From positions 1 to 14,211 of the forward strand of contig JAMBLL010000030.1 in assembly GCA_023336765.1 (NCBI GenBank): a stretch of DNA of 14,211 bases, given 5' to 3'. Of the stretch, positions 1 to 6,697 are shown in pieces (within the stretch, counting starts at the first letter, position 1; every line of letters starts with the position of its first letter). The translations under genes and the position numbers were made by a program. This stretch comes from Actinomycetes bacterium. GTDB lineage: Bacteria; Actinomycetota; Acidimicrobiia; Spongiisociales; UBA5794. The notes below the pieces were generated by a model, which did not search any database, was not told the origin of the DNA, and saw nothing but the letters and a program-made list of their open reading frames with translations.

Positions 1-20
1 TCAGCCATCAGCCATCAGCA
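1..20. repeat. Heptamer tandem repeat (TCAGCCA)n at window edge
   Basis: Almost three copies of the 7-mer TCAGCCA, the last degenerate. Read on the minus strand they are GGCTGAT units, the same family as the GGCTGNN tracts at 5332-5366 and 10493-10547. The sequence just after it (AAGAAGAGG, minus strand CCTCTTCTT) resembles the TTCT that precedes the other tracts. It lies just before the likely start of the protease gene and continues to the window edge, so its full length is unknown. Confidence 0.7.
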
Positions 21-45
21 AGAAGAGGAAGAGGGCGACGATGCG

Positions 46-1392
46 GTGATTGACACCGGGGAGATGGAACAGTTGGGCTCTGTCACTGCAACTGCTGATA
101 CGGACGACGGAGACCAGACAACGGAAGACGCCTCCGCTCCTGTTCCCACGGTCGCGTTTGACTATGACGACTACTACGGCGTACCAGAGGCACCACAGTC
201 TGCGGTGATAGCTCCAGTCACCACACCACAACCGGCAGCAGCCAAGACCAAGCGCAGCAGTGTTCCGTTCTTCCTCGGCGCTCTCGCAGCTGGCATCGTT
301 GGGGCCGCTATGACGATCGGCGTCCTCGCGGCCACCGGAACATTCGAGCAGACGGAGACACCGACTACGACGGTCGTGAGCGCCGCCGAAGCTGTCGAGA
401 CGATCCCGATACCTGCGGTTACCACTCAGATCATCAACGACCTCGGGAGTGCCATCAATCCGACAGCTGTTGCTGCGAAGGTTATTCCTTCGATCGTGAC
501 GGTCACCGTCTTCAACGATGGAGATGACAATGAGGATGGGCTGTTCAGCGTTGGGTCCGGATCCGGTGTTGTTGTATCCAGGGACGGTTACATAATCACA
601 AACCATCATGTGATCGACGGTGCAAGCGACTATCGCGTCGAATTCGAAGATGGCAGGGTGTACACGGCTGAACTCGTCGGAAGTGACGACCTGACAGACA
701 TTGCGGTCCTCCAGATCTCTGCTGACAACTTGGTACCTATCGATTTGGGCTCATCGGACGACCTTGATCTCGGTGATCCCGCAATCGCCGTCGGCAACCC
801 GCTCGGTCAGATAGGGGGAGCTTCCGTCTCGGTCGGCATCATCTCAGCTTTCGACCGTCAGGTCGATTTCTCGGCCGACGACTTCCTCCATGGGATGATC
901 CAGACCGACGCGGCCATCAACAGTGGCTCGTCGGGCGGCGCCCTGGTTAATGCCGATGGCGCACTCATCGGCATCACCTCTGCGATCGGTGTGTCCCAGG
1001 CAGGACCCGAAGGCATCGGATATGCCATCCCCGTCGAGCTCGTGAAGAGGATCTCGGATGAGATCATCGAGGACGGCGACGTACAACATCCATTCCTCGG
1101 CGTCACCATTGGGACGTTCTTCGATGAAGCGGCCGACGGTGCGACTGTTCCTGCAGGCTCTGACATCCAGACCATCGAAGGCACGGACTCAGCTGCCGGA
1201 CAAGCTGGACTTCTGCCTGGAGACGTCATCCTACGGATCGGCGACAAGCAGATCTCTAACCAGACCGATCTCATCCTCGCTGTACGCCTGTACCGTGTAG
1301 GGGACGAAGTCGAGTTCGGCGTTGTCCGCGATGGTGAGGACAAGACATTCGTGGTCACGCTCGGACAGCGACCTGCAGAATTCGGAGGCTGA
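46..1392 (+). CDS. htrA: Membrane-anchored HtrA/DegP-type serine protease with PDZ domain
   Basis: Envelope protease/chaperone that degrades misfolded exported proteins. Residues 1-70 are an acidic, low-complexity cytoplasmic tail. A membrane span lies at about 74-97, then a Thr-rich linker and a trypsin-like S1C domain at about 135-342. The catalytic triad is visible: His188 in TNHHVI, Asp218 in DLTDIAVL and Ser296 in NSGSSGGAL. One PDZ domain follows at about 346-440. Domain order and length match actinobacterial HtrA/PepD proteins. The start is uncertain: the frame stays open to base 1, but codons before 46 translate the heptamer repeat, and GAGGG at 31-35 sits 10 nt before GTG 46, so I take 46 as the start. 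ATG 64 is an alternative. The DUF2342 gene begins 5 nt after the stop, suggesting co-transcription. The family call is firm; the gene symbol is by family only. Confidence 0.9.
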   Translation: MIDTGEMEQLGSVTATADTDDGDQTTEDASAPVPTVAFDYDDYYGVPEAPQSAVIAPVTTPQPAAAKTKRSSVPFFLGALAAGIVGAAMTIGVLAATGTFEQTETPTTTVVSAAEAVETIPIPAVTTQIINDLGSAINPTAVAAKVIPSIVTVTVFNDGDDNEDGLFSVGSGSGVVVSRDGYIITNHHVIDGASDYRVEFEDGRVYTAELVGSDDLTDIAVLQISADNLVPIDLGSSDDLDLGDPAIAVGNPLGQIGGASVSVGIISAFDRQVDFSADDFLHGMIQTDAAINSGSSGGALVNADGALIGITSAIGVSQAGPEGIGYAIPVELVKRISDEIIEDGDVQHPFLGVTIGTFFDEAADGATVPAGSDIQTIEGTDSAAGQAGLLPGDVILRIGDKQISNQTDLILAVRLYRVGDEVEFGVVRDGEDKTFVVTLGQRPAEFGG

Positions 1393-1397
1393 CCTCA

Positions 1398-2552
1398 ATG
1401 TACGGTATGGACGACGAAGGTATCTTCGAGCAGTTGTTCAAGATGCTCCAGTCCTCCGGACCCGTGAACTGGAAACTCGCCAGAGAGGTGACGAAGAGCC
1501 TCGCTGGCCAACCCGAACCCGTCGAACCCGGGGTTGCCGAGGAGTACCAGGAACTCTCACACGTCGCCCAGGTCAGGATCTCGACGCTATCGTCCCTGCC
1601 GTCTCCGGCCACTGGGGAATTGAACCCGACGGATCGTGCGACGTGGGCCGCTGAGAATCAGCAGTCATTCAGGATTCTTGTCGAACCTCTCGCGTCGAAG
1701 TTCACGGACATGATGGGGTCAGCCCAGATGCCAGGAATCGGAGGGTCCGGTATGGAGTCGATGCTCGCACCGCTCGGCCCGGCTCTCCTCGGAATCCAGG
1801 CAGGAACGATGGTCGGGTTCATGTCACATCGGGCACTCGGCCAGTTCGATACAGGGATTCCAGCAATGGATCACGACCGGCCGTATGTGATCGTCCCGAA
1901 CCTCGATGACTTCGCCATCGATCACGGCGTCGACCATCGTCAGGTCAGGCTGTGGGCGGCGCTTCACGAGGAGGCTTTCCACCGGATCATGTCGATCGAG
2001 TGGATCAGAGGACGGTTCGTGGAACTTGTTGAAACGTTCTACGACACCGTCGACATCGACGCCAGCGACCTCCTCGGCAAGCTGTCGGGAGCGATGGGAG
2101 ATCCCAGCGAACTCCAACGGATGCTCGGCGATGAGGGGGACGGTGCAGGGCTGATAAAGGGCACATCAGATCCGGAGCGACTTGCGGATCTCCAAGCATT
2201 CACTGCCTTCATCGAGGGATACGCTGACCGCGTCGTCGCTATTGCGGGCATCGACCTCATACCAAGTATCGCACGAATCGAGACTGCATACGACCGCAGG
2301 CGGACCGAACCGAACCAGGCAGAACAGTTCCTTCAGCAGTTCGCAGGCCTTGCACTCGAACGCCACCGAGCGATCGATGCCAGGCAGTTCTGCAACGACG
2401 TTGTGGAACGGTGGGGCCCCGAAACACTCGACAAGGTATGGGACGACCCGACGAACATGCCACGACTCGAGGAACTCACCGATCCCATCGGCTGGGCAGC
2501 GCGCGTGCTCCTTGATGACGCGAGCTTCGAAGACCTAGATCCAGAGTCGTAA
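1398..2552 (+). CDS. DUF2342 / zincin-like putative metalloprotease (PF10103-type)
   Basis: Helical 384-residue protein resembling the actinobacterial DUF2342 'zinc-dependent metalloprotease' family, whose function is not established. The supporting pattern is a helix at about 183-215 with HEEAFH at 190-195, followed by an acidic region and an EGYAD segment around Glu273. In zincin-like members an HExxH helix plus a downstream Glu would bind zinc. Here the second His is one residue late (HExxxH), so activity is doubtful. A GGAGG at 1384-1388, inside the end of the protease gene, is 9 nt before the ATG. The 5-nt gap implies an operon with the HtrA-like protease. A hairpin (2564-2588) lies 11 nt after the stop. 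The family call rests on overall resemblance and this motif region; catalytic function is unproven. Confidence 0.75.
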   Translation: MYGMDDEGIFEQLFKMLQSSGPVNWKLAREVTKSLAGQPEPVEPGVAEEYQELSHVAQVRISTLSSLPSPATGELNPTDRATWAAENQQSFRILVEPLASKFTDMMGSAQMPGIGGSGMESMLAPLGPALLGIQAGTMVGFMSHRALGQFDTGIPAMDHDRPYVIVPNLDDFAIDHGVDHRQVRLWAALHEEAFHRIMSIEWIRGRFVELVETFYDTVDIDASDLLGKLSGAMGDPSELQRMLGDEGDGAGLIKGTSDPERLADLQAFTAFIEGYADRVVAIAGIDLIPSIARIETAYDRRRTEPNQAEQFLQQFAGLALERHRAIDARQFCNDVVERWGPETLDKVWDDPTNMPRLEELTDPIGWAARVLLDDASFEDLDPES

Positions 2553-2561
2553 CCCTCCTAT

Positions 2562-2745
2562 TTTCTCCCCCGCTCTTTGGGGGGGAGATGTCCCGAGGGA
2601 CGAGGGACAGAGGGGGAACCCGAGTCGCACCACTGAGCTTGATCCGATGCTAGAGCGCGCAAGCCAAGTGGATCATCGTGGTCTCCCCCTCCGACCTCGC
2701 TGCGCTCGGCCACCTCCCCCGTCCAAAGAGCCGAGGGAGGAGAAG
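2562..2745. mobile_element. MITE-like palindromic intergenic element, copy A
   Basis: About 184 bp with no coding content. The left arm (about 2562-2617) and the reverse complement of the right arm (about 2683-2745) align with few gaps: both carry a TTCTC(C)CCC edge, a GGCTCTTTGG/CGCTCTTTGG block and a GAGGGGGA inner edge. The core has a further inverted pair, CCACTGAGCTTG against CCACTTGGCTTG, so the whole unit could fold into one long hairpin. The element at the window end (14079-14211) shares sub-motifs such as CAGCGAGG followed by AGGGGGA. There is no transposase, so it would be non-autonomous if mobile. The mobile-element label is inference; the inverted repeat is seen directly. Confidence 0.55.
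2564..2588 (+). terminator. Hairpin terminator after the DUF2342 gene
   Basis: TCTCCCCC (2564-2571) pairs perfectly with GGGGGAGA (2581-2588) around a 9-nt loop, 11 nt after the stop codon. No U-tract follows, so strict Rho-independent termination is not certain. The hairpin is also the left edge of the palindromic element. Confidence 0.45.
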
Positions 2746-2804
2746 AGGCTTCGGTAGACTTCGCCTCGCTCAAACCGACCCCACCCCAACCAGGAGACCA
2801 CGCC

Positions 2805-3263
2805 ATGCCCCTTGCTATCGGCACCCCTGCCCCCGACTTCACGCTGTATGACCAGAACGCGGTGCAGGTCTCACTCTCGGACCTCGCCGGGCACAACAGC
2901 CTGATCGTATTCATCCCGTTCCCCTTCACAGGGCATTGCGACAATGAGGGCTGCGCGATCCGTGACGGACTCGGGGGCCTCGAATCGCTCGATGCGAAGG
3001 TCGTTGTGATCACCGACCATGCCGTTCCCGTCAATGCCAAGTGGGCTACAGAGAACGGATTCGACTTTCCCGTGCTCTCGGACTTCTGGCCGCACGGGGT
3101 TACGACCCAGGCGTACGATGCGTTCAACAACATGCTCGGGGCTGCGAACCGCGTCACGTACGTGCTCGACGCTGACGGGATCATCCGAGACGTGATCGCA
3201 ACCGAGTCTCTTGGCATCCCCCGCGAGTACGAGCTATACGGTCAGGCACTCGCCGCCCTCTGA
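2805..3263 (+). CDS. ahpE: AhpE-like peroxiredoxin (thiol peroxidase)
   Basis: Cytosolic thioredoxin-fold peroxidase of 152 residues reducing hydroperoxides or peroxynitrite. It closely resembles mycobacterial AhpE: APDFTL near the start, PxxxTxxC with the peroxidatic Cys45 in FPFTGHC, the block FPVLSDFWPHG at 88-98, and Arg116 in ANRVTYV, which completes the active site in AhpE. It differs in having a second cysteine, Cys50, at the CxxxxC spacing used by the PrxQ/BCP group as resolving cysteine. AhpE of Mycobacterium is a 1-Cys enzyme, so this one may instead form an internal disulphide. AGGAG at 2792-2796 lies 8 nt before the ATG. It appears monocistronic, starting 59 nt after the palindromic element; I found no convincing promoter in that interval. 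Confidence 0.88.
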   Translation: MPLAIGTPAPDFTLYDQNAVQVSLSDLAGHNSLIVFIPFPFTGHCDNEGCAIRDGLGGLESLDAKVVVITDHAVPVNAKWATENGFDFPVLSDFWPHGVTTQAYDAFNNMLGAANRVTYVLDADGIIRDVIATESLGIPREYELYGQALAAL

Positions 3264-3289
3264 ATCACTCAGCTTCCAGGCCGTACCCG

Positions 3290-3314
3290 ACCCCTGACAC
3301 GGACGATCCGGGGT
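3290..3314 (+). terminator. Weak hairpin after the peroxiredoxin gene
   Basis: ACCCC (3290-3294) can pair with GGGGT (3310-3314) over a 15-nt loop, 26 nt after the stop. The stem is short and no clear U-tract follows. The rest of this 159-base gap (3264-3422) has only a 5-bp GAGAC/GTCTC hairpin at 3332-3346 and no promoter I trust. Confidence 0.22.
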
Positions 3315-3422
3315 GCTTGTACGAATGCCTCGAGACTGTGTGTCTCTGAGACGAGTGTGGATCGCAGCTAGTGGACTCAGGTCTATCATCCCTACGAATC
3401 GGCAGTAGCTCTATTCCGTAAG

Positions 3423-4586
3423 GTGAAGCGCATAGAATCTCCTGAATCGTCACCGTCACCCATCGTTGAGGGTTCAAGAAAGACCCTCTCGCCAGGGCTT
3501 CGTGCAGCACTCGTTGTCGGACTTCTGTACCTGTTCCTCGTTGGGGTCAAGATGCTCGAGGGTGGCGTCAAGCTTCTCGGATCTGACACCGCGGGCGGCC
3601 TGTTCGACGGCATCACCAACCCCGTTGCTGCGCTCTTCGTCGGCATCCTGGCAACGGTCCTCGTCCAGTCATCGTCTGTAACGACCGCAACGATCGTCGG
3701 ACTCGTTGCAGCCGGGCAACTCGACATCGAGATCGCTGTCTACATGGTCATGGGCGCCAACATCGGCACCACGGTCACCAACACGATCGTGTCTCTGGCC
3801 CACGCCCGCAAGTCCGAAGAGTTCAAGCTGGCATTCTCCGCGGCAACGATGCACGATTTCTTCAATCTCATCGCAGTCATCGTCTTCCTCCCCCTCGAGT
3901 ACTTCACGGGATTCCTGCTGAACACAGCCACTTGGCTCACCGATCTCCTCCCCGTGGGCAAGGACGCGACCTTCAATTCGCCGATAAAGGGCGCGGTGAA
4001 ATGGGGGGCGAACCTGATCGAGGGGATCTTCGAAAGCTTCATCGAAAACCCTACGACCCTTGGTATCACCTTCATCGTGGTGGGCATCATCATCATCTTC
4101 ATAACGCTCATGTACATCACCAAGAACATGAGGCTGTTGATCGCTGCACGCATCGAGAATTCGATCAACGCTGCCCTTGCAAAGAGCGCCCTTGTCGGAA
4201 TGGGTGTTGGTGTGCTGGTGACGATCTCGGTTCAGTCATCTTCCATCACAACCTCGATCCTCGTGCCCCTCGTCGCCTCGGGCATCCTGTTGCTCAGAAA
4301 CGCCTACCCGATCACACTTGGTGCGAATATCGGGACGACGGTCACTGCACTTCTCGCCGCGCTTGCGACAGGAGCAGCGAGCGGCATGACGATTGCACTC
4401 GTCCATCTTTTGTTCAACGTGTTTGCGATCCTTGTCATCTACCCGATCCCGAAGATCAGGTACATTCCCGTAATACTCGCGGAGAAGCTCGCACGCGTGG
4501 CCGCCAACAAGAAATGGGTGGCAATCGCCTACGTCGGCGGTATGTTCATTCTCATCCCGATTCTCGGTATTGTCATACTCAACTAG
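3423..4586 (+). CDS. Na+/phosphate cotransporter (NptA / PF02690 type)
   Basis: Inner-membrane sodium-dependent phosphate symporter of 387 residues. The family's internal duplication is plain: QSSS at 82-85 and 271-274, each followed by a hydrophobic helix, and GANIGTT at 111-117 and 300-306. These inverted-repeat signatures line the transport path in the SLC34/NptA family. Further membrane spans lie at about 27-45, 64-81, 146-165, 213-232, 256-270, 322-341 and 366-386. GTG 3423 is the first start codon after the in-frame TAG at 3369-3371; no clear ribosome-binding site precedes it, so it may be translated from a very short leader. The PhoU-like gene begins 9 nt after the stop. Many homologues carry a PhoU domain at the C terminus; here that domain is a separate protein. 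Confidence 0.9.
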   Translation: MKRIESPESSPSPIVEGSRKTLSPGLRAALVVGLLYLFLVGVKMLEGGVKLLGSDTAGGLFDGITNPVAALFVGILATVLVQSSSVTTATIVGLVAAGQLDIEIAVYMVMGANIGTTVTNTIVSLAHARKSEEFKLAFSAATMHDFFNLIAVIVFLPLEYFTGFLLNTATWLTDLLPVGKDATFNSPIKGAVKWGANLIEGIFESFIENPTTLGITFIVVGIIIIFITLMYITKNMRLLIAARIENSINAALAKSALVGMGVGVLVTISVQSSSITTSILVPLVASGILLLRNAYPITLGANIGTTVTALLAALATGAASGMTIALVHLLFNVFAILVIYPIPKIRYIPVILAEKLARVAANKKWVAIAYVGGMFILIPILGIVILN

Positions 4587-4595
4587 GAGAGCACA

Positions 4596-5267
4596 GTGGT
4601 ACTCGAATTCTTCAAAGGGACATCACAGACTCCGATCGACGAGGTGCGCACGACAATCGCTCGCATGCTCGAAGATGGGCACGATGTCTTCGTCACGGCA
4701 TCAGATGCGCTGTTCGGTGGTGGCAAGTCGAAAGCGACCAAGCGCGAGGTGCGCGCGACCGACCAGGAGATCAATCAGATGCAGGCGGATGTGCGGCGGA
4801 GCCTCATGATCCACTCGTCGGTGAACCCCACTGACCTTCCTCTTGTTCTCCAGTATGCGTCAATCGTTAAGGACGCTGAGCGCGTCGGGGACTACGCGAA
4901 GAACCTGTACGATCTCGTCCGTTACGGTGCAAGTTTCGCTGATGCTCCCGACGAGAACGAACTGGCCGGATATCGCGATGCTGTCGCGAACCTCATCCTT
5001 GAAGCTGCATCCGTCTTCGATGCAATGGATACCGAACGGGCTCAGGAACTCATCAACAAGGCGGATGGATTCCTCAGTGACTACGACGCCCACGTCAAGG
5101 CCCAATGCCAGGTGCCACAGGAAAGCAACGCACAGTCCGCAGTGTCGAGGGCTCTCTACTACCGCTTTCTCAAGAGAACAACGGCTCACGTGATGAACGT
5201 CCTGACGTCACTTGTCCAACCTCTCGACCGTCTCGACTACTACGACGAGGCACCTGAAGACAGATAG
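4596..5267 (+). CDS. PhoU-like protein paired with the phosphate cotransporter
   Basis: All-helical cytosolic protein of 223 residues that probably regulates the cotransporter encoded just upstream. The first PhoU signature (E/DxxxRxxDYxxN-like) is visible as KDAERVGDYAKN at 92-103. A second, degenerate copy is FLKRTTAHVMN at 191-201, with His in place of the usual Asp. In PhoU proteins these acidic motifs bind metal clusters. AGGAG (4585-4589) overlaps the stop codon of the transporter gene and lies 6 nt before GTG 4596, so the two genes should be translated together. Residues 40-55 (GGGKSKATKRE) are a basic insert between the first two helices. It is shorter and more divergent than PstS-system PhoU, so I do not assign phoU. 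Confidence 0.82.
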   Translation: MVLEFFKGTSQTPIDEVRTTIARMLEDGHDVFVTASDALFGGGKSKATKREVRATDQEINQMQADVRRSLMIHSSVNPTDLPLVLQYASIVKDAERVGDYAKNLYDLVRYGASFADAPDENELAGYRDAVANLILEAASVFDAMDTERAQELINKADGFLSDYDAHVKAQCQVPQESNAQSAVSRALYYRFLKRTTAHVMNVLTSLVQPLDRLDYYDEAPEDR

Positions 5268-5331
5268 GACGACAGCTCGCAAGCTCGCCGACAGCACTGC
5301 CGTCAGGTCGTGAAGTGCAGTGGTCCTTTCT

Positions 5332-5366
5332 GGCTGTTGGCTGACGGCTGACGGCTGTAGGCTGTT
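5332..5366 (+). repeat. Heptamer tandem repeat, five GGCTGNN units
   Basis: Five perfectly phased 7-mers: GGCTGTT, GGCTGAC, GGCTGAC, GGCTGTA, GGCTGTT. A TTTCT precedes and a CCTC follows, then the ATG at 5371. The same layout (TTCT, heptamers, CCTC) occurs upstream of sdhC. The rest of the gap (5268-5331) shows nothing I can support. A poor TTGGCT-N15-TAGGCT promoter-like pair lies within the tract. Confidence 0.8.
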
Positions 5367-5370
5367 CCTC

Positions 5371-6588
5371 ATGGACTTCTCATACTCAGATCGTTCGCTT
5401 GGATACCAGGAACAACTCGCTGCCTTCATGGAGGAATACGTCTACCCCGTTGAGCGTGGCATCAAGGACCGGGATCCGCTCCCCGGAGAACCGGTTGAAG
5501 CACCCCCCGAAATGGCTGAGCTCAAACGCATCGCCAGAGAACAAGGGTTGTGGAACCTGTTCCTTCCAGACGAGGAGTACGGCGCTGGCCTGTCGAACAC
5601 TGAATACGCACCGCTAGCCGAGATGATGGGCCACGTCATCGAACTCGCCCCGGAGGCGACGAACTGCTCTGCTCCTGACACGGGGAACATGGAAGTACTG
5701 CACATGTTTGGAACACCGGAACAGAAGGAGCGCTGGTTGGTCCCACTCCTCGAAGGAGAGATTCGTTCCAACTTCGGGATGACAGAGCCAGCAGTGGCAT
5801 CATCAGACCCGCGCAACCTTGAGGCATCGGTCATCCGGGACGGCGACGACTACATCATCTCGGGAACGAAGTGGTGGTCGACAGGGGCCGTGTCGAAGGA
5901 CTCGAAGGTCTCGATATTCATGGGCATCACAGACCCCGACGCCCCGCCAAAGAGCCGCTACTCGATGATCCTCGTGCCTATGGACGCCGACGGCGTGGAG
6001 GTTGTGCGCGACCTCAATGTCTTCGGCTACAGCCACCGTGGAGGCCACGCCGAGGTCACCTATCGCGATGTCCGTGTACCCGCAACGAACATGATCGCAG
6101 GTCCAGGTCAGGGCTACATGATCGCTCAGGCACGGCTCGGACCCGGCAGGATCCACCACTGTATGCGGGCGATCGGTCAGGCAGAGCGCGCGCTGTCAAT
6201 GATGGTCGAACGGGCAAAGTCAAGGACTGCCTTTGGATCGACGATCGCTGAAAAGGGCGTGGTCCAGGACTGGATAGCGGAGTCACGTCTACGGATAGAT
6301 CAGGCACGGATGCTTGTGTTGCGCGCTGCATGGCTGATCGACACGCAGGGCAATCGGGCCGCACGTCAGGACATTTCCGCCATAAAGGTGGTCGCACCGC
6401 GAACTGCGCTGTGGGTCATCGACAAGGCCATCCAGGTCCATGGAGGCATGGGCGTGTGCGACGACACTCCCCTCGCCGGCATGTGGGCCAATATGCGCAC
6501 CCTCCAACTCGCAGACGGCCCCGATGAGGTCCACAAGATGGTGATCGCAAGGAGGGAAATAGGAAGAAGCGTAAATCGTAAATCGTAA
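5371..6588 (+). CDS. Acyl-CoA dehydrogenase, ACAD10/11-like
   Basis: FAD-dependent flavoenzyme of 405 residues introducing the alpha-beta double bond into an acyl-CoA. N-terminal helical domain to about residue 130; FAD/substrate beta domain with FGMTEPAVASSD at 135-146 and the WWSTGA region at 168-173; C-terminal helical domain with RTAFGSTIAE at 285-294 and QVHGGMG at 355-361. The end reads ADGPDEVH (381-388), typical of ACAD10/ACAD11 and FadE2-like proteins, where Asp382 stands in for the usual catalytic Glu. I start at ATG 5371 because MDFSYSD is a normal family N terminus; an upstream in-frame GTG at 5320 would add translated repeat. No good ribosome-binding site precedes the ATG. The last residues and the TAA stop are encoded by the TAAATCG heptamer array. 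The substrate cannot be read from the sequence. Confidence 0.9.
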   Translation: MDFSYSDRSLGYQEQLAAFMEEYVYPVERGIKDRDPLPGEPVEAPPEMAELKRIAREQGLWNLFLPDEEYGAGLSNTEYAPLAEMMGHVIELAPEATNCSAPDTGNMEVLHMFGTPEQKERWLVPLLEGEIRSNFGMTEPAVASSDPRNLEASVIRDGDDYIISGTKWWSTGAVSKDSKVSIFMGITDPDAPPKSRYSMILVPMDADGVEVVRDLNVFGYSHRGGHAEVTYRDVRVPATNMIAGPGQGYMIAQARLGPGRIHHCMRAIGQAERALSMMVERAKSRTAFGSTIAEKGVVQDWIAESRLRIDQARMLVLRAAWLIDTQGNRAARQDISAIKVVAPRTALWVIDKAIQVHGGMGVCDDTPLAGMWANMRTLQLADGPDEVHKMVIARREIGRSVNRKS

Positions 6589-6592
6589 ATCG
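6570..6592 (+). repeat. Heptamer array (CGTAAAT)3CG, left arm of inverted pair
   Basis: Three perfect CGTAAAT units plus CG. The TAA trinucleotides fall 7 nt apart (6572, 6579, 6586) and so in all three plus-strand frames; the last is the stop codon of the acyl-CoA dehydrogenase. A perfect inverted copy of all 23 bases lies at 6662-6686. Confidence 0.9.
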
Positions 6593-6661
6593 CCAGAAAT
6601 CGAAGAGCTGAACATGGAGCAGCCGGTCAATCCCTGCGGTTCCGGAGCCGATTCCTCCAGT

Positions 6662-6686
6662 CGATTTACGATTTACGATTTACGAT
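6662..6686 (-). repeat. Heptamer array (CGATTTA)3CGAT, right arm of inverted pair
   Basis: Three perfect units plus CGAT. On the minus strand it reads TAAATCG repeats and puts TAA in all three minus-strand frames, 11 nt beyond the stop codon of the RseB-like gene. It is thus the mirror image of the array at the end of the acyl-CoA dehydrogenase gene. Confidence 0.9.
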
Positions 6687-6697
6687 CCTCAGCTGTC

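Larger units (their letters stand above)
6570..6686. terminator. Possible bidirectional terminator of paired heptamer arrays
   Basis: The 23-bp arms at 6570-6592 and 6662-6686 are perfect inverted repeats separated by 69 nt, between two convergent genes. The RNA from either strand could form a long AT-rich stem. The 69-nt centre contains only a near-palindrome, GGTTCCGGAGCC, and no gene. The terminator role is inferred from position; there is no classical GC stem with U-tract. Confidence 0.35.

Noticed and set aside
1..609. Long minus-strand open frame opposite the protease start
   Set aside because: Composition is arginine/serine-rich with no domain pattern, and it lies opposite a clearly recognised protease frame.
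2562..2745. Insertion sequence remnant with transposase fragment
   Set aside because: No frame in the element shows transposase similarity; only the inverted-repeat architecture is supported.
2558..3217. Minus-strand frame across palindromic element A and the peroxiredoxin
   Set aside because: Antisense shadow of an AhpE-like gene, partly encoded by the inverted-repeat element.
3384..3389. TATCAT as -10 for the phosphate cotransporter
   Set aside because: No -35 match lies at a suitable distance upstream.
3932..4834. 300-codon plus-strand frame overlapping the phosphate transporter and PhoU-like genes
   Set aside because: It shadows two well-supported genes in another frame; the translation is His/Arg-rich and resembles nothing.
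5320..5370. GTG 5320 as start of the acyl-CoA dehydrogenase
   Set aside because: It would add residues translated from the heptamer repeat before a normal family N terminus beginning at ATG 5371.
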